Below are positions 21,472 to 31,056 of a DNA stretch of 64,000 bases, piece by piece. Location of the stretch: contig NZ_CANMEU010000002.1 of assembly GCF_947497045.1 (NCBI RefSeq), forward strand, positions 496,001 through 560,000, in the 5' to 3' direction. This DNA is from an uncultured Tateyamaria sp. GTDB taxonomy: Bacteria; Pseudomonadota; Alphaproteobacteria; Rhodobacterales; Rhodobacteraceae. Position 1 is the stretch's first letter. Every line of letters starts with the position of its first letter. The position numbers and the translations under genes were made by a program. The notes beneath the pieces were generated by a model. The model worked only from the letters and a program-made list of their open reading frames with translations, was not told the origin of the DNA and ran no database searches.

Positions 21472-22647
21472 CTACTTCTTGTACGTGCCCTCTTTTTTGG
21501 CACGTTTGGAAAATTCTGTCTCTTCTCCTGCCGCCAAGGCGGTGGCCTGAGTGACCCAATTGTCGCGGCTGACGCGGCCCTTGAATCCTTCGAGGTTCTG
21601 ATCGACCCACGCGATTTCGTCCCCGCTCCACGCAGCGATCTGATCGAAATGGTAAAAGCCAAGGCGGTGCAGCAACGTCTCGAGTTTGGGACCGACGCCC
21701 TTAATCATCTTGAGATTGTCGGGGCCGCCCGCGCGGGCGGCATCAAGCGTGGCGGGCTTGGTGCCCGGCCCTGTGGCGACAGGAGAGTTGGCGGGTTTTG
21801 ACGCGACGCGGTCACCCTCTGGCCTGCTTTTGCCCTTGGCCGCGATCGCAGCAGGCTTTGCAGACGCGACGCGTCCACCCTGTTTTCCCGCTCGACTGTC
21901 GGGGGGCATCATGTCCCCGCTTGGGGCGACATTCTCGTTTGCTTTGCCCCATGGGGCGAGCAGCGGCACTTCGGTCCCGTCAATACGTTTGACCGTGTCG
22001 CCGATATCCGTCGCCAACTGGACAGAGGCATTGTATTTCGTGCGCCCGCTGTCGGCATCCTTGAGGGTGGTGAGACCGGACAGAGGCTCTGCCGCATAGC
22101 GCCCGTTCTGCGGCCCCGGCGTGGGCACCTGCCCCGCGGCCAGTTCGTCGATGATCTCGCCCATGCGGGCGGCGGTCAGATCCTCGTAATAGTCCTTGCC
22201 GATCTGGGCCATGGGCGCATTGGCGCAGGACCCGAGGCATTCGACCTCTTCCCAGCTGAATTTGCCATCCGCGCTCAGCTGATGCGACTTGGCGGCGATC
22301 TTATCCTTGCAGACCGCCACAAGGTCCTCGGCCCCGCAAATCATGCAGGACGTGGTGCCGCAGACCTGGATATGCGCAACAGAACCAACGGGTTGCAACT
22401 GGAACATGAAGTAGAACGAAGCCACTTCGAGCGCGCGGATATAGGCCAGATCAAGCATATCCGCGATCGCCTCGATCGCGGGGCGGGTCAACCAGCCCTC
22501 TTGCTCCTGCGCGCGCCACAGCAGCGGAATGATGGCGCTGGCCTGACGGCCTTCGGGGTACTTGGTGATCTGCGCCTCGGCCCAGGCCTGATTGGCGGGG
22601 GTGAAGGCGAAGGTGTCGGGTTGTTCTGCGTGGAGACGACGTAGCAT
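21472..22647 (-). CDS. nuoE: NADH-quinone oxidoreductase subunit E with long C-terminal extension ending in HhH domain
   Basis: [16 protein letters not shown] and [14 protein letters not shown] thioredoxin-like 2Fe-2S motifs, then low-complexity linker and HhH. Confidence 0.93.
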   Translation of the reverse strand: MLRRLHAEQPDTFAFTPANQAWAEAQITKYPEGRQASAIIPLLWRAQEQEGWLTRPAIEAIADMLDLAYIRALEVASFYFMFQLQPVGSVAHIQVCGTTSCMICGAEDLVAVCKDKIAAKSHQLSADGKFSWEEVECLGSCANAPMAQIGKDYYEDLTAARMGEIIDELAAGQVPTPGPQNGRYAAEPLSGLTTLKDADSGRTKYNASVQLATDIGDTVKRIDGTEVPLLAPWGKANENVAPSGDMMPPDSRAGKQGGRVASAKPAAIAAKGKSRPEGDRVASKPANSPVATGPGTKPATLDAARAGGPDNLKMIKGVGPKLETLLHRLGFYHFDQIAAWSGDEIAWVDQNLEGFKGRVSRDNWVTQATALAAGEETEFSKRAKKEGTYKK

Positions 22648-22723
22648 CAGTGTTGTCCCTTTGTCTGCGTGGAAGCGGCAGGTGCCTCCGGCGGGAGTTT
22701 ATTTGGCAAGATGAAGGGCTGGA

Positions 22724-23944
22724 TCACCGGTCGATCTCTCCGAACACCACATCCATTGTTCCGATAATCGCAGCAACATCAGCCAGTTGGTGTCCTGTGC
22801 TCATGTAATCCATTGCTTGCAGGTGCAGGAAGCCCGGCGCGCGGATCTTGGCGCGGTAGGGTTTGTTGGAGCCATCCGCCACCAGATAGACACCGAACTC
22901 CCCCTTCGGGGCTTCGACGGCGCAATAGACTTCGCCCTCGGGCACGTGGAAGCCTTCGGTGTAGAGTTTGAAGTGGTGGATCAGCGATTCCATCGACGTT
23001 TTCATGTCCGTCCGGCTTGGTGGGGTGATCTTGCCACGGGCCAGAATATCGCCGGGGCAATCACGCAGCTTGCCGATGGCCTGTTTGATGATGCTGACGG
23101 ATTGGCGCATCTCCTCCATCCGGACAAGGTAGCGGTCATAGCAATCGCCATTCTTGCCCACCGGGATCTGGAAGTCGAATTCGTCATAGCATTCATAGGG
23201 TTGCGCGCGGCGCAAATCCCATGCAAGGCCCGAGCCGCGCACCATCACGCCCGAGAAGCCGTATTCGAGTATGTCTTCTTCGGTGACGATCCCGATATCG
23301 GCGTTGCGCTGTTTGAAGATGCGGTTTTCGGTCAGCAGCCCGTCGATGTCTTCCATGAAGCCAGACATGAACTTGTGCGCCCATTCCTCGATATCGTCGA
23401 GCAATTCGTCAGGCAGGTCCTGATGCACGCCGCCGGGGCGGAAATAAGCCGCGTGGAGGCGCGCACCGCACGCCCGTTCGTAGAAAATCATCAACTGCTC
23501 ACGCTCTTCAAAGCCCCAGAGCGGCGGGGTCAGCGCGCCCACATCCAGCGCCTGCGTGGTGATGTTCAGCAGGTGGTTCAGCACGCGCCCGATCTCGCAG
23601 AACAGCACGCGGATCAGCGAGGCGCGGCGAGGCACCTCGACGCCCGTCAGCTTTTCGATGGCCAGACACCAGGCATGTTCCTGGTTCATTGGGGCCACAT
23701 AGTCGAGCCGGTCGAAATAGGGCAGGTTTTGCAGGTAGGTGCGTGATTCCATCAGCTTTTCGGTGCCACGGTGCAGCAGACCGATATGCGGGTCACACCG
23801 TTCGACCACTTCGCCATCCAGTTCAAGCACGAGGCGCAACACGCCGTGTGCCGCCGGGTGCTGAGGCCCGAAGTTGATGTTGAAATTGCGGATTTTCTGC
23901 TCGCCGGTGAGGGCGTCTTCGAAACCTTTGGTGCCGTCCATCAT
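22724..23944 (-). CDS. nuoD: NADH-quinone oxidoreductase subunit D
   Basis: [38 protein letters not shown]. Confidence 0.97.
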   Translation of the reverse strand: MMDGTKGFEDALTGEQKIRNFNINFGPQHPAAHGVLRLVLELDGEVVERCDPHIGLLHRGTEKLMESRTYLQNLPYFDRLDYVAPMNQEHAWCLAIEKLTGVEVPRRASLIRVLFCEIGRVLNHLLNITTQALDVGALTPPLWGFEEREQLMIFYERACGARLHAAYFRPGGVHQDLPDELLDDIEEWAHKFMSGFMEDIDGLLTENRIFKQRNADIGIVTEEDILEYGFSGVMVRGSGLAWDLRRAQPYECYDEFDFQIPVGKNGDCYDRYLVRMEEMRQSVSIIKQAIGKLRDCPGDILARGKITPPSRTDMKTSMESLIHHFKLYTEGFHVPEGEVYCAVEAPKGEFGVYLVADGSNKPYRAKIRAPGFLHLQAMDYMSTGHQLADVAAIIGTMDVVFGEIDR

Positions 23945-23981
23945 GCTGTCACCTCGCGCAAGCCGTCAAAAGGGAAGGTCA

Positions 23982-24158
23982 TCACCGCTTCTCCAGTTCC
24001 TGCAATTTGAGGGCCATAAACCACAGCAGCGCGATGGTGCCGCCGATGGGCAGCGCGCAAACAAAGGCCCAATATTGATTGATGCCGAAATGGGGCAACA
24101 GCTTGAACATCGGAACGATGGTCGCAGCCGCGATCAGAATCCAGATCAGCGTGCCCAT
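23982..24158 (-). CDS. Candidate 58-aa membrane protein between nuoC and nuoD (below ORF-track cutoff)
   Basis: Hand translation [58 protein letters not shown]-stop; start overlaps the nuoC stop (TGATG). Confidence 0.6.
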   Translation of the reverse strand: MGTLIWILIAAATIVPMFKLLPHFGINQYWAFVCALPIGGTIALLWFMALKLQELEKR

Positions 24159-24766
24159 CACTTGGCCTCCGCTTCTTTTTCGTCACCGGGCAGGATGTAT
24201 TCGGCACCCTCCCACGGGCTCATAAAGTCGAACTGGCGGTATTCCTGCACAAGGCTGACGGGTTCATAGACCACCCGTTTTTCGACCTCGTCATAGCGCA
24301 CTTCGGTATAGCCCGTAGTCGGAAAATCCTTGCGCAGCGGATAGCCCCGAAAGCCGTAATCGGTGAGGATGCGGCGCAGATCGGGGTGGCCCGAGAACAG
24401 GATGCCAAACATGTCGAATACTTCGCGCTCGAACCAGTTGGCCGAGGGGTGCAGATCCGTGATCGACGGCATCATCTGATCCTCACGGATCGACACCCGC
24501 AGGCGGATGCGGTGGTTCTGGTACATCGACAGAAAATGGTAAACGACGTCGAACCGCTTGGCCCGGCCGGGATAGTCCACCGCCGTGATGTCCACCAGCG
24601 ACGAGAACCGGCAGGTGGAGTCGACTTTCAGGAACTCGACCAGCCCAAGGATGCTGGAAGGGGCCACATCCACATTCAGCTCGCCATGGGTCACATCCCA
24701 GGCCAGCACGCAATCGGGGCGCTTGCCCTCGATATAAGTGCCCAGTTCGTTCAGCGCTTGGCTCAT
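24158..24766 (-). CDS. nuoC: NADH-quinone oxidoreductase subunit C
   Basis: [39 protein letters not shown]. Confidence 0.96.
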   Translation of the reverse strand: MSQALNELGTYIEGKRPDCVLAWDVTHGELNVDVAPSSILGLVEFLKVDSTCRFSSLVDITAVDYPGRAKRFDVVYHFLSMYQNHRIRLRVSIREDQMMPSITDLHPSANWFEREVFDMFGILFSGHPDLRRILTDYGFRGYPLRKDFPTTGYTEVRYDEVEKRVVYEPVSLVQEYRQFDFMSPWEGAEYILPGDEKEAEAK

Positions 24767-24776
24767 GCGTGTCCTC

Positions 24777-25678
<902 letters not shown>

Positions 25679-25696
25679 GTTTGGCTCCTTTTGAGG

Positions 25697-25717
25697 CGCA
25701 CGCGATATAAGCGTGCG
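25697..25717 (-). promoter_or_regulatory. Inverted repeat CGCACGC-N7-GCGTGCG around a putative nuoA -10 region
   Basis: Perfect 7-bp arms; centre reads TTATATC on the minus strand; 19-39 nt upstream of the nuoA start. Confidence 0.4.
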
Positions 25718-25844
25718 AGGTCAAGTGGCAAGGTTGACTGATCACGGGTGTACGCGTGCCGCCCGGCAGGGTCAATAAACCCAAAGGCGGAAGTGACGGA
25801 AATCACCGGGTGATTTCGACGCATCCGCGCCGTTTCCCGTCAGG

Positions 25845-26618
25845 TCAGGCGTCGCGGTGCCATTCGGCAAGGGTCAGACCGTCCTTGACCGCGAAGACAT
25901 GGGCAAAAAGCGCGTGCGTCGGACGGCCCGGCACGTTCACTTCGACCGCTCCAGCCTCCACGCCCTGTGCAACCAGCTGCTGCGCAGCGCGCGGCAACGC
26001 CAGAAGCTCCTGAAAGCTCAGATGCAGATCGGTGCGCAACGTCGCATTGGCAAAGACCAGGTCGCCGTCTTCGTTATGCACCGTCACCGCCTTGCCGCGC
26101 GTCTCGGCAAGGGTCGAAAGGATCGCGTCATTCTCGGCCAGCGCCCGGCTGAGGGCACCGTGCTCATAGCGCAGTGTGAGCCGTTCAATCTTGCTTTCGG
26201 CCAGATCGGCCACCGCCTGCAAATAGGACACCTCCGCATCCTGCCAGATGCGCGGTTCGCGTGAAATCGCACACATCGCGCCAACGACATCGCCACAGTC
26301 CACACGCAGAGGCACCCCCAGATAAGCCCCGATATTCAACGCCTCGACCGTGGGCGCGCTCCGAAACTTGGGATCTGCGCGCACGTCAGCGATCTTGAGA
26401 GGTTGACCGGCCCGCATCGTATGAATGCAGATCGTGTCACGCGCGGCCACCGATCTTTGCGCGATGTCGGGCTCGTGACCTGAGTGCCCCATCGCCTGCA
26501 ACGCGTCCCCGTTCGTGATGCTGATCAAGCTCAGACTACAGTTCAGCCGCGCCGCAATAGACTGCGCAAGGGCGTCAAATTCGACCAAGTTACTGAAATC
26601 AAAAGAGGCGTGCGTCAT
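25845..26618 (-). CDS. GAF-domain protein (stand-alone sensor-like)
   Basis: ARDTICIHTMRAGQPLKIADVRADPKFRSAPTVEALNIGAYLGVPLRV is GAF-like; no kinase or GGDEF domain follows. Confidence 0.75.
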   Translation of the reverse strand: MTHASFDFSNLVEFDALAQSIAARLNCSLSLISITNGDALQAMGHSGHEPDIAQRSVAARDTICIHTMRAGQPLKIADVRADPKFRSAPTVEALNIGAYLGVPLRVDCGDVVGAMCAISREPRIWQDAEVSYLQAVADLAESKIERLTLRYEHGALSRALAENDAILSTLAETRGKAVTVHNEDGDLVFANATLRTDLHLSFQELLALPRAAQQLVAQGVEAGAVEVNVPGRPTHALFAHVFAVKDGLTLAEWHRDA

Positions 26619-26754
26619 GCGTGGTATACTTCCATCAGGCCGCACACGCCCAAAAATGTCCAAGCGAGCGCGCGGTTGTTCTGAAAGTAACGAAAAATGA
26701 CGCTAAATCAAAAGAAAATTACCTTACGTCAGTTTCGGGACGCAATTCAGGGTA

Positions 26755-26787
26755 TAAAGGGCGCGCCTTTTATGTGGCGGTGCGCCC
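26755..26787 (-). terminator. Possible rho-independent terminator after the DUF1330-like gene
   Basis: Minus-strand stem GGGCGCACC...GGCGCGCCC (one mismatch) followed by CTTTATA. Confidence 0.35.
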
Positions 26788-26814
26788 TCTGCGGTCCAGA
26801 TGGTGAAAACCGGC

Positions 26815-27096
26815 CTAAAGCAGTATGATTTCCGAGTTGCCCGCCCCACGGCGCAACGCATGCACATCCGCCAGGTCGGGGTCCGATATCCAGGCCTCGG
26901 CAGCGGCCCGGTCGGGAAAAGACACAACCGCAATCGCATCCGGCACCACCGGATTGCCCTCAAGCACCTTGAGATCGGGCGAGGCCTGCACCACCTGTCC
27001 TCCATGGCGCGCCAAAGCGTCGGCGGCTTTTTCACGGTAGGCGGTCAAACTTTCGGCGTTCGTAACCCGAAACATCGCAACGGCATGGGTGGTCAT
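26815..27096 (-). CDS. DUF1330-like protein
   Basis: 93-aa ferredoxin-like-fold pattern (AYREKAADALARHGGQVV...NPVVPDAIAVVSFPDRAAAEAW). Confidence 0.75.
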   Translation of the reverse strand: MTTHAVAMFRVTNAESLTAYREKAADALARHGGQVVQASPDLKVLEGNPVVPDAIAVVSFPDRAAAEAWISDPDLADVHALRRGAGNSEIILL

Positions 27097-27209
27097 ATTT
27101 TGTCCTTTGTTCCTGATCTCGCCTCTGTTGATACGCGTACTGGTGCTGTCCGGGAATTAGGGATTGTGATGCCCCACCTGTGCAAAAACGATCAGGAAAG
27201 ACAACTCTG

Positions 27210-28094
27210 ATGAGCGGACGTGATATGGATTGGGGCGATCTGCGCTTTGTACTTGAAACGGTGCGCAACGGCGGGCTGAGCGGGGCAGCCCGCACCCTCA
27301 AGGTGAACCATGCCACCGTGGCCCGTCGGATTGCCGCCGCCGAGGCGGCCCTTGGCACGCCCCTGTTTGATCGCCGCCCCACAGGATATGTGCCGACACA
27401 GGCCGGTGAGGACGCGGCGCGCACCGCCGAGGCGTTCGAGGTCGAACATGCCACTCTGACCCGCGCGATTGCATCGCGCGATACCTCAATCAGCGGACCA
27501 CTGACGGTGACGGCACCGCAATTGATGATCCAGACGATGCTTGCCCCGATCTTTGGCGATTTTGCGCGCGCTCATCCCGAAGTGGATTTGATCGCGCTCG
27601 GGGCCAACAAACCGCTGAACCTTGCCCACCGCGAGGCAGAGGTGGCCATCCGTATCTCATCGTCCCCCGACCCTGACCTTGTGGGCCGGCAGGTTGCGAC
27701 CCAGAATTCCGCCGTCTTCGCCAGCCACGCCTATCTTGCGCGTTTGGCCGATGATCCAGACAAGCGGCTGGACTGGCTGCGATTTGTACGTTGGGAGGGG
27801 CCACAAAAGGCGGTGAGCGAAGCCTATCCCAACCTGCGTATCGCGATGCAGATGGATGACATGGTGGCCATATCGGGCGCGGTGCGTGCGGGCCTTGGGG
27901 CGACACGCCTGCCCTGTTTCCTGGGCGACACCGACCCCGATCTGGGGCGCGTGCCCGGCTTGCCGCTGTTTGCCTACCCACCGATATGGGTGCTGACCCA
28001 TGCGGATCTGCGCGCGGTGCCACGCATTGCCGCCTTCACCCGGTTTGTGTCGGATGCGTTGCGGGCGCGCCGCTCGGACTTTGCCGGGACCTAG
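27210..28094 (+). CDS. LysR-family transcriptional regulator
   Basis: N-terminal wHTH (LSGAARTLKVNHATVARRIAAAEAALGTPLFDR); divergent from the DUF1330-like gene. Confidence 0.9.
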   Translation: MSGRDMDWGDLRFVLETVRNGGLSGAARTLKVNHATVARRIAAAEAALGTPLFDRRPTGYVPTQAGEDAARTAEAFEVEHATLTRAIASRDTSISGPLTVTAPQLMIQTMLAPIFGDFARAHPEVDLIALGANKPLNLAHREAEVAIRISSSPDPDLVGRQVATQNSAVFASHAYLARLADDPDKRLDWLRFVRWEGPQKAVSEAYPNLRIAMQMDDMVAISGAVRAGLGATRLPCFLGDTDPDLGRVPGLPLFAYPPIWVLTHADLRAVPRIAAFTRFVSDALRARRSDFAGT

Positions 28095-28876
28095 TCCAAC
28101 ATCCACGCCGCGCGGCGCTTGTCAAAGAAGGCGCCAATGCCCTCGGCCGCCTCTTCCGTTTCCCACCGTGACTTCAGGGCCTTGATCGTCATTGCAATGG
28201 TGTCATCGTCAATGCGCGGGCCCAGATCGCGGGCCAGCGCCTTGGCCGCCGCCACCGCTCCGGGGGCGCAGGACAGGTAAGGCACAACCTCGGCCTCAAC
28301 CGCCGCGTCCAGATCATCCGCAGGCACGGCGCGCGCCAGCAGCCCCAGATCAACCGCCTCCGCCGCACCAAACAGGCGCGCCGACATGAACACGCGGCGC
28401 GCGCGCCCCTCGCCCATGCGCGCCAGCACATAAGGGCCGATGGTGGCCGGAATGATCCCAAGTCGCGTTTCCGTCAGCCCCATTTTCAGGTGATCAACCC
28501 CGACGGCTACGTCACAGACCGAGGCCATGCCCACCCCGCCGCCAAAGGCGTTGCCTTGCAACGCGCCGATCAACGGTTTGGGCATGGTGTTCAACGCCTG
28601 GAGCATATGCGCCAGCTTGCCCGCCTCGCGCGCGCGGGTCGCCGCACCGGCCTGCATCTGGGCGCGCATCCAGTCCAGATCACCGCCTGCACAGAAACTC
28701 TTGCCCACGCCCGTCAGCACCACCACCCGCACCGCCGGATCGCGGCCCAAATCCGTCGCTGCCTGGGTCAATTCGGCCAGCATCACCGCACTGAGCGCAT
28801 TGTGTTTTTCAGGCCGGTTCAGCGTCAGCGTCGCAACACCGCGCGCGTCCGTTATGATTGAAATCGTGTCAGGCAT
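28091..28876 (-). CDS. liuC: Enoyl-CoA hydratase/isomerase family, probably methylglutaconyl-CoA hydratase
   Basis: Crotonase motifs (NRPEKHNALSAVML, SFCAGGDLDWM, GNAFGGGVGMASVCD); in the leucine catabolism cluster. Confidence 0.8.
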   Translation of the reverse strand: MPDTISIITDARGVATLTLNRPEKHNALSAVMLAELTQAATDLGRDPAVRVVVLTGVGKSFCAGGDLDWMRAQMQAGAATRAREAGKLAHMLQALNTMPKPLIGALQGNAFGGGVGMASVCDVAVGVDHLKMGLTETRLGIIPATIGPYVLARMGEGRARRVFMSARLFGAAEAVDLGLLARAVPADDLDAAVEAEVVPYLSCAPGAVAAAKALARDLGPRIDDDTIAMTIKALKSRWETEEAAEGIGAFFDKRRAAWMLD

Positions 28877-28899
28877 GTCGGTCCCTTTGAGCTGCGGCC

Positions 28900-29751
28900 C
28901 TAGCTGCGCATCGCTTTGGCAAGGGCGGCGGCCTCGACCACCCTGTCCATGTCGAGGCCTGTGTCATAGCCAAGCCGGGACAGGTGCAACGCAACCGCTT
29001 CGGTCGCCACATTTCCGGCAGCTCCCGGCGCGAAAGGGCATCCGCCCAACCCACCCACAGCCGCATCAAACACCCGCACACCCAGACTGAGCGAGACATC
29101 GATATTGTCCATCGCCCGGCCCCCGGTGTCATGGTAATGGCCCGCCAAGCGGCCCACGGGGACCACATCGCGCACCGCCAGCAGCATGCGTGCAATCGCA
29201 TCCGGCGTGCCGCGCCCGATAGTGTCCCCAAGGCTGATCTCGTAACAGCCCATCGCAAACAGCCGATCCGCGACCTGCGCCACAGCAGCAGGGTCCACCG
29301 CGCCGTCATAGGGGCATTCGACCACGCAAGACACATAGCCCCGCACCGGCAGATCAATGGCGCGCGCGGCTGCGATGACAGGGGCAAAGCGATCAAGCGA
29401 CTCCTCAATGGTGGCGTTGATATTGGCCTTGGAGAATCCTTCGCTGGCCGAGGCAAACACGGCCACCTCATCCGCCCCTGCCGCCAGCGCATCCTCGTAG
29501 CCGCGCATGTTGGGCGTCAGCGCGCCATAGCGCACCCCCTCCGCACGCATGATCTTGGCCAGCACATCGCCGCTGCCTGCCATTTGGGGCACCCATTTGG
29601 GACTTACGAAACTGGCGCACTCGATACGCCTGAACCCCGCCCCGCTGAGACAATCGATCAGCGCGACCTTGTCCGCCACCGCGATCTCGCTTGCTTCGTT
29701 TTGCAAACCATCGCGCGGGCCCACTTCGTAGATTTCGACACGTCCTGCCAT
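28900..29751 (-). CDS. liuE: Hydroxymethylglutaryl-CoA lyase
   Basis: VEIYEVGPRDGLQNE, FVSPKWVPQMA, GLGGCPFAPGAAGNVATE. Confidence 0.93.
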   Translation of the reverse strand: MAGRVEIYEVGPRDGLQNEASEIAVADKVALIDCLSGAGFRRIECASFVSPKWVPQMAGSGDVLAKIMRAEGVRYGALTPNMRGYEDALAAGADEVAVFASASEGFSKANINATIEESLDRFAPVIAAARAIDLPVRGYVSCVVECPYDGAVDPAAVAQVADRLFAMGCYEISLGDTIGRGTPDAIARMLLAVRDVVPVGRLAGHYHDTGGRAMDNIDVSLSLGVRVFDAAVGGLGGCPFAPGAAGNVATEAVALHLSRLGYDTGLDMDRVVEAAALAKAMRS

Positions 29752-29752
29752 C

Positions 29753-30418
29753 TTATCCCTCCCAGACCGGATAGAAGTCCCGAGCGTAAAGGCCACCCCC
29801 CGTCTGGGGCAAGCACGACGTAAACGCGGGCCGTGCGGTGATCCGCGCATACCATGCCGCCGTCTCGGGGTGATTGTTGAGCGGCGCGAAATGCCGTGCC
29901 ATGTAAACCGCCTGCCCGACCGAGATGTCAGCCGCACTGAACCCGGAGGTCAGCAGATAGTCGCGGTTTTCCACCGGCGTGGACAGCCGCGCCTCAATCG
30001 CGTCATAGCATTTGGCAATCCGCGCCGCCTCCAGCTTCATTACGATGGCACTGCGCATGTGATCTTCATAGAGCATGATGTGTTGCTGGGTCAGGGCCGC
30101 CACATGCTGGCTGATCGTTTCGGCAAAATGCACCCAAACGAGCCACGCCATCCGGTCCGGGCTGTCCACACCGCGCCCCATCCGGTCGGGGCTGAAGCGT
30201 TCGCACAGGTATTGCGTGATCGCGCCCGTCTCGAACATCCGCTCGCCGTCGATTTCGAGGGCAGGCACCCGACCCGCCGGACTGAGGCTCAGAAATTCGG
30301 GGCGGCGCAGCGATTTGTCGAAGGGGTGGACCGTGACCCGAAACGGGATGTCGAGTTCATAAAGCAGCCACAGCGTGCGCATCGACCGGCTTTGCGGGCA
30401 GTGATGGAGCGTGATCAT
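29753..30418 (-). CDS. Glutathione S-transferase family protein
   Basis: Thioredoxin-like GST N-terminus (MITLHHCPQSRSMRTLWLLYELDIPF), VPALEIDG.ERMFETGAITQYL. Confidence 0.88.
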   Translation of the reverse strand: MITLHHCPQSRSMRTLWLLYELDIPFRVTVHPFDKSLRRPEFLSLSPAGRVPALEIDGERMFETGAITQYLCERFSPDRMGRGVDSPDRMAWLVWVHFAETISQHVAALTQQHIMLYEDHMRSAIVMKLEAARIAKCYDAIEARLSTPVENRDYLLTSGFSAADISVGQAVYMARHFAPLNNHPETAAWYARITARPAFTSCLPQTGGGLYARDFYPVWEG

Positions 30419-31056
30419 GGTTTCTCCTTGCGGGGGTCTGGCCAGTCGGGCCGGGTGTCGAGAAATGCGGGCTGCGCGGCCAGCGCGTTGAACCAGCGGT
30501 CAAGTGCAGGTCGCTCGGCCAGCGCCGCCGCCCCCTCTGGCACCATCTGAAAGGCATCGACCATGGGTGCGAGGTGGCAATCAGCAGAGGTCAACGTGAC
30601 GCCGTCAAGCACGTCGCCACCTTTCGCAATCGAATCGAGCATGTCCAGCACCACGCCGCTCGCCTCAAGCCCTGCACGCAATTGATCGGGGTCCGCCTCT
30701 TCGCCCATGACGGGGCGAAACCAGCCATGGGAAAACACCTGTCGTACCAGCGGCCAGTAGCCGTAGGAATCAACAATCCCGCCGACCTGCGCCACGCGGG
30801 CTTGCACAACGGGCGGCGCGCCCTTGCCGCGATGGGCCTCGCACCAGCGCAGGATCGCCGCCGTCTCGTAGATTGTTGCCCCGTCGACATACAGCGTCGG
30901 CACCCGGCCCATCGGATGACCCGTGGCGCGTGCCCCCGCCGCCTCGAACGGATCGACCTCGGTATAGCCATAGGTGCACCCAGCCAGATGCAGCCCCATC
31001 CGCGCGGCCCGAGTGTAGACGCTGTAGACATAGCCAGTGAGGTGCAGGTCGCTCAC
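30415..31056 (-). CDS. Glutathione S-transferase family protein
   Basis: GRVPTLYVDGATIYETAAILRWCE; overlaps neighbours at both ends. Confidence 0.8.
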   Translation of the reverse strand: MSDLHLTGYVYSVYTRAARMGLHLAGCTYGYTEVDPFEAAGARATGHPMGRVPTLYVDGATIYETAAILRWCEAHRGKGAPPVVQARVAQVGGIVDSYGYWPLVRQVFSHGWFRPVMGEEADPDQLRAGLEASGVVLDMLDSIAKGGDVLDGVTLTSADCHLAPMVDAFQMVPEGAAALAERPALDRWFNALAAQPAFLDTRPDWPDPRKEKP

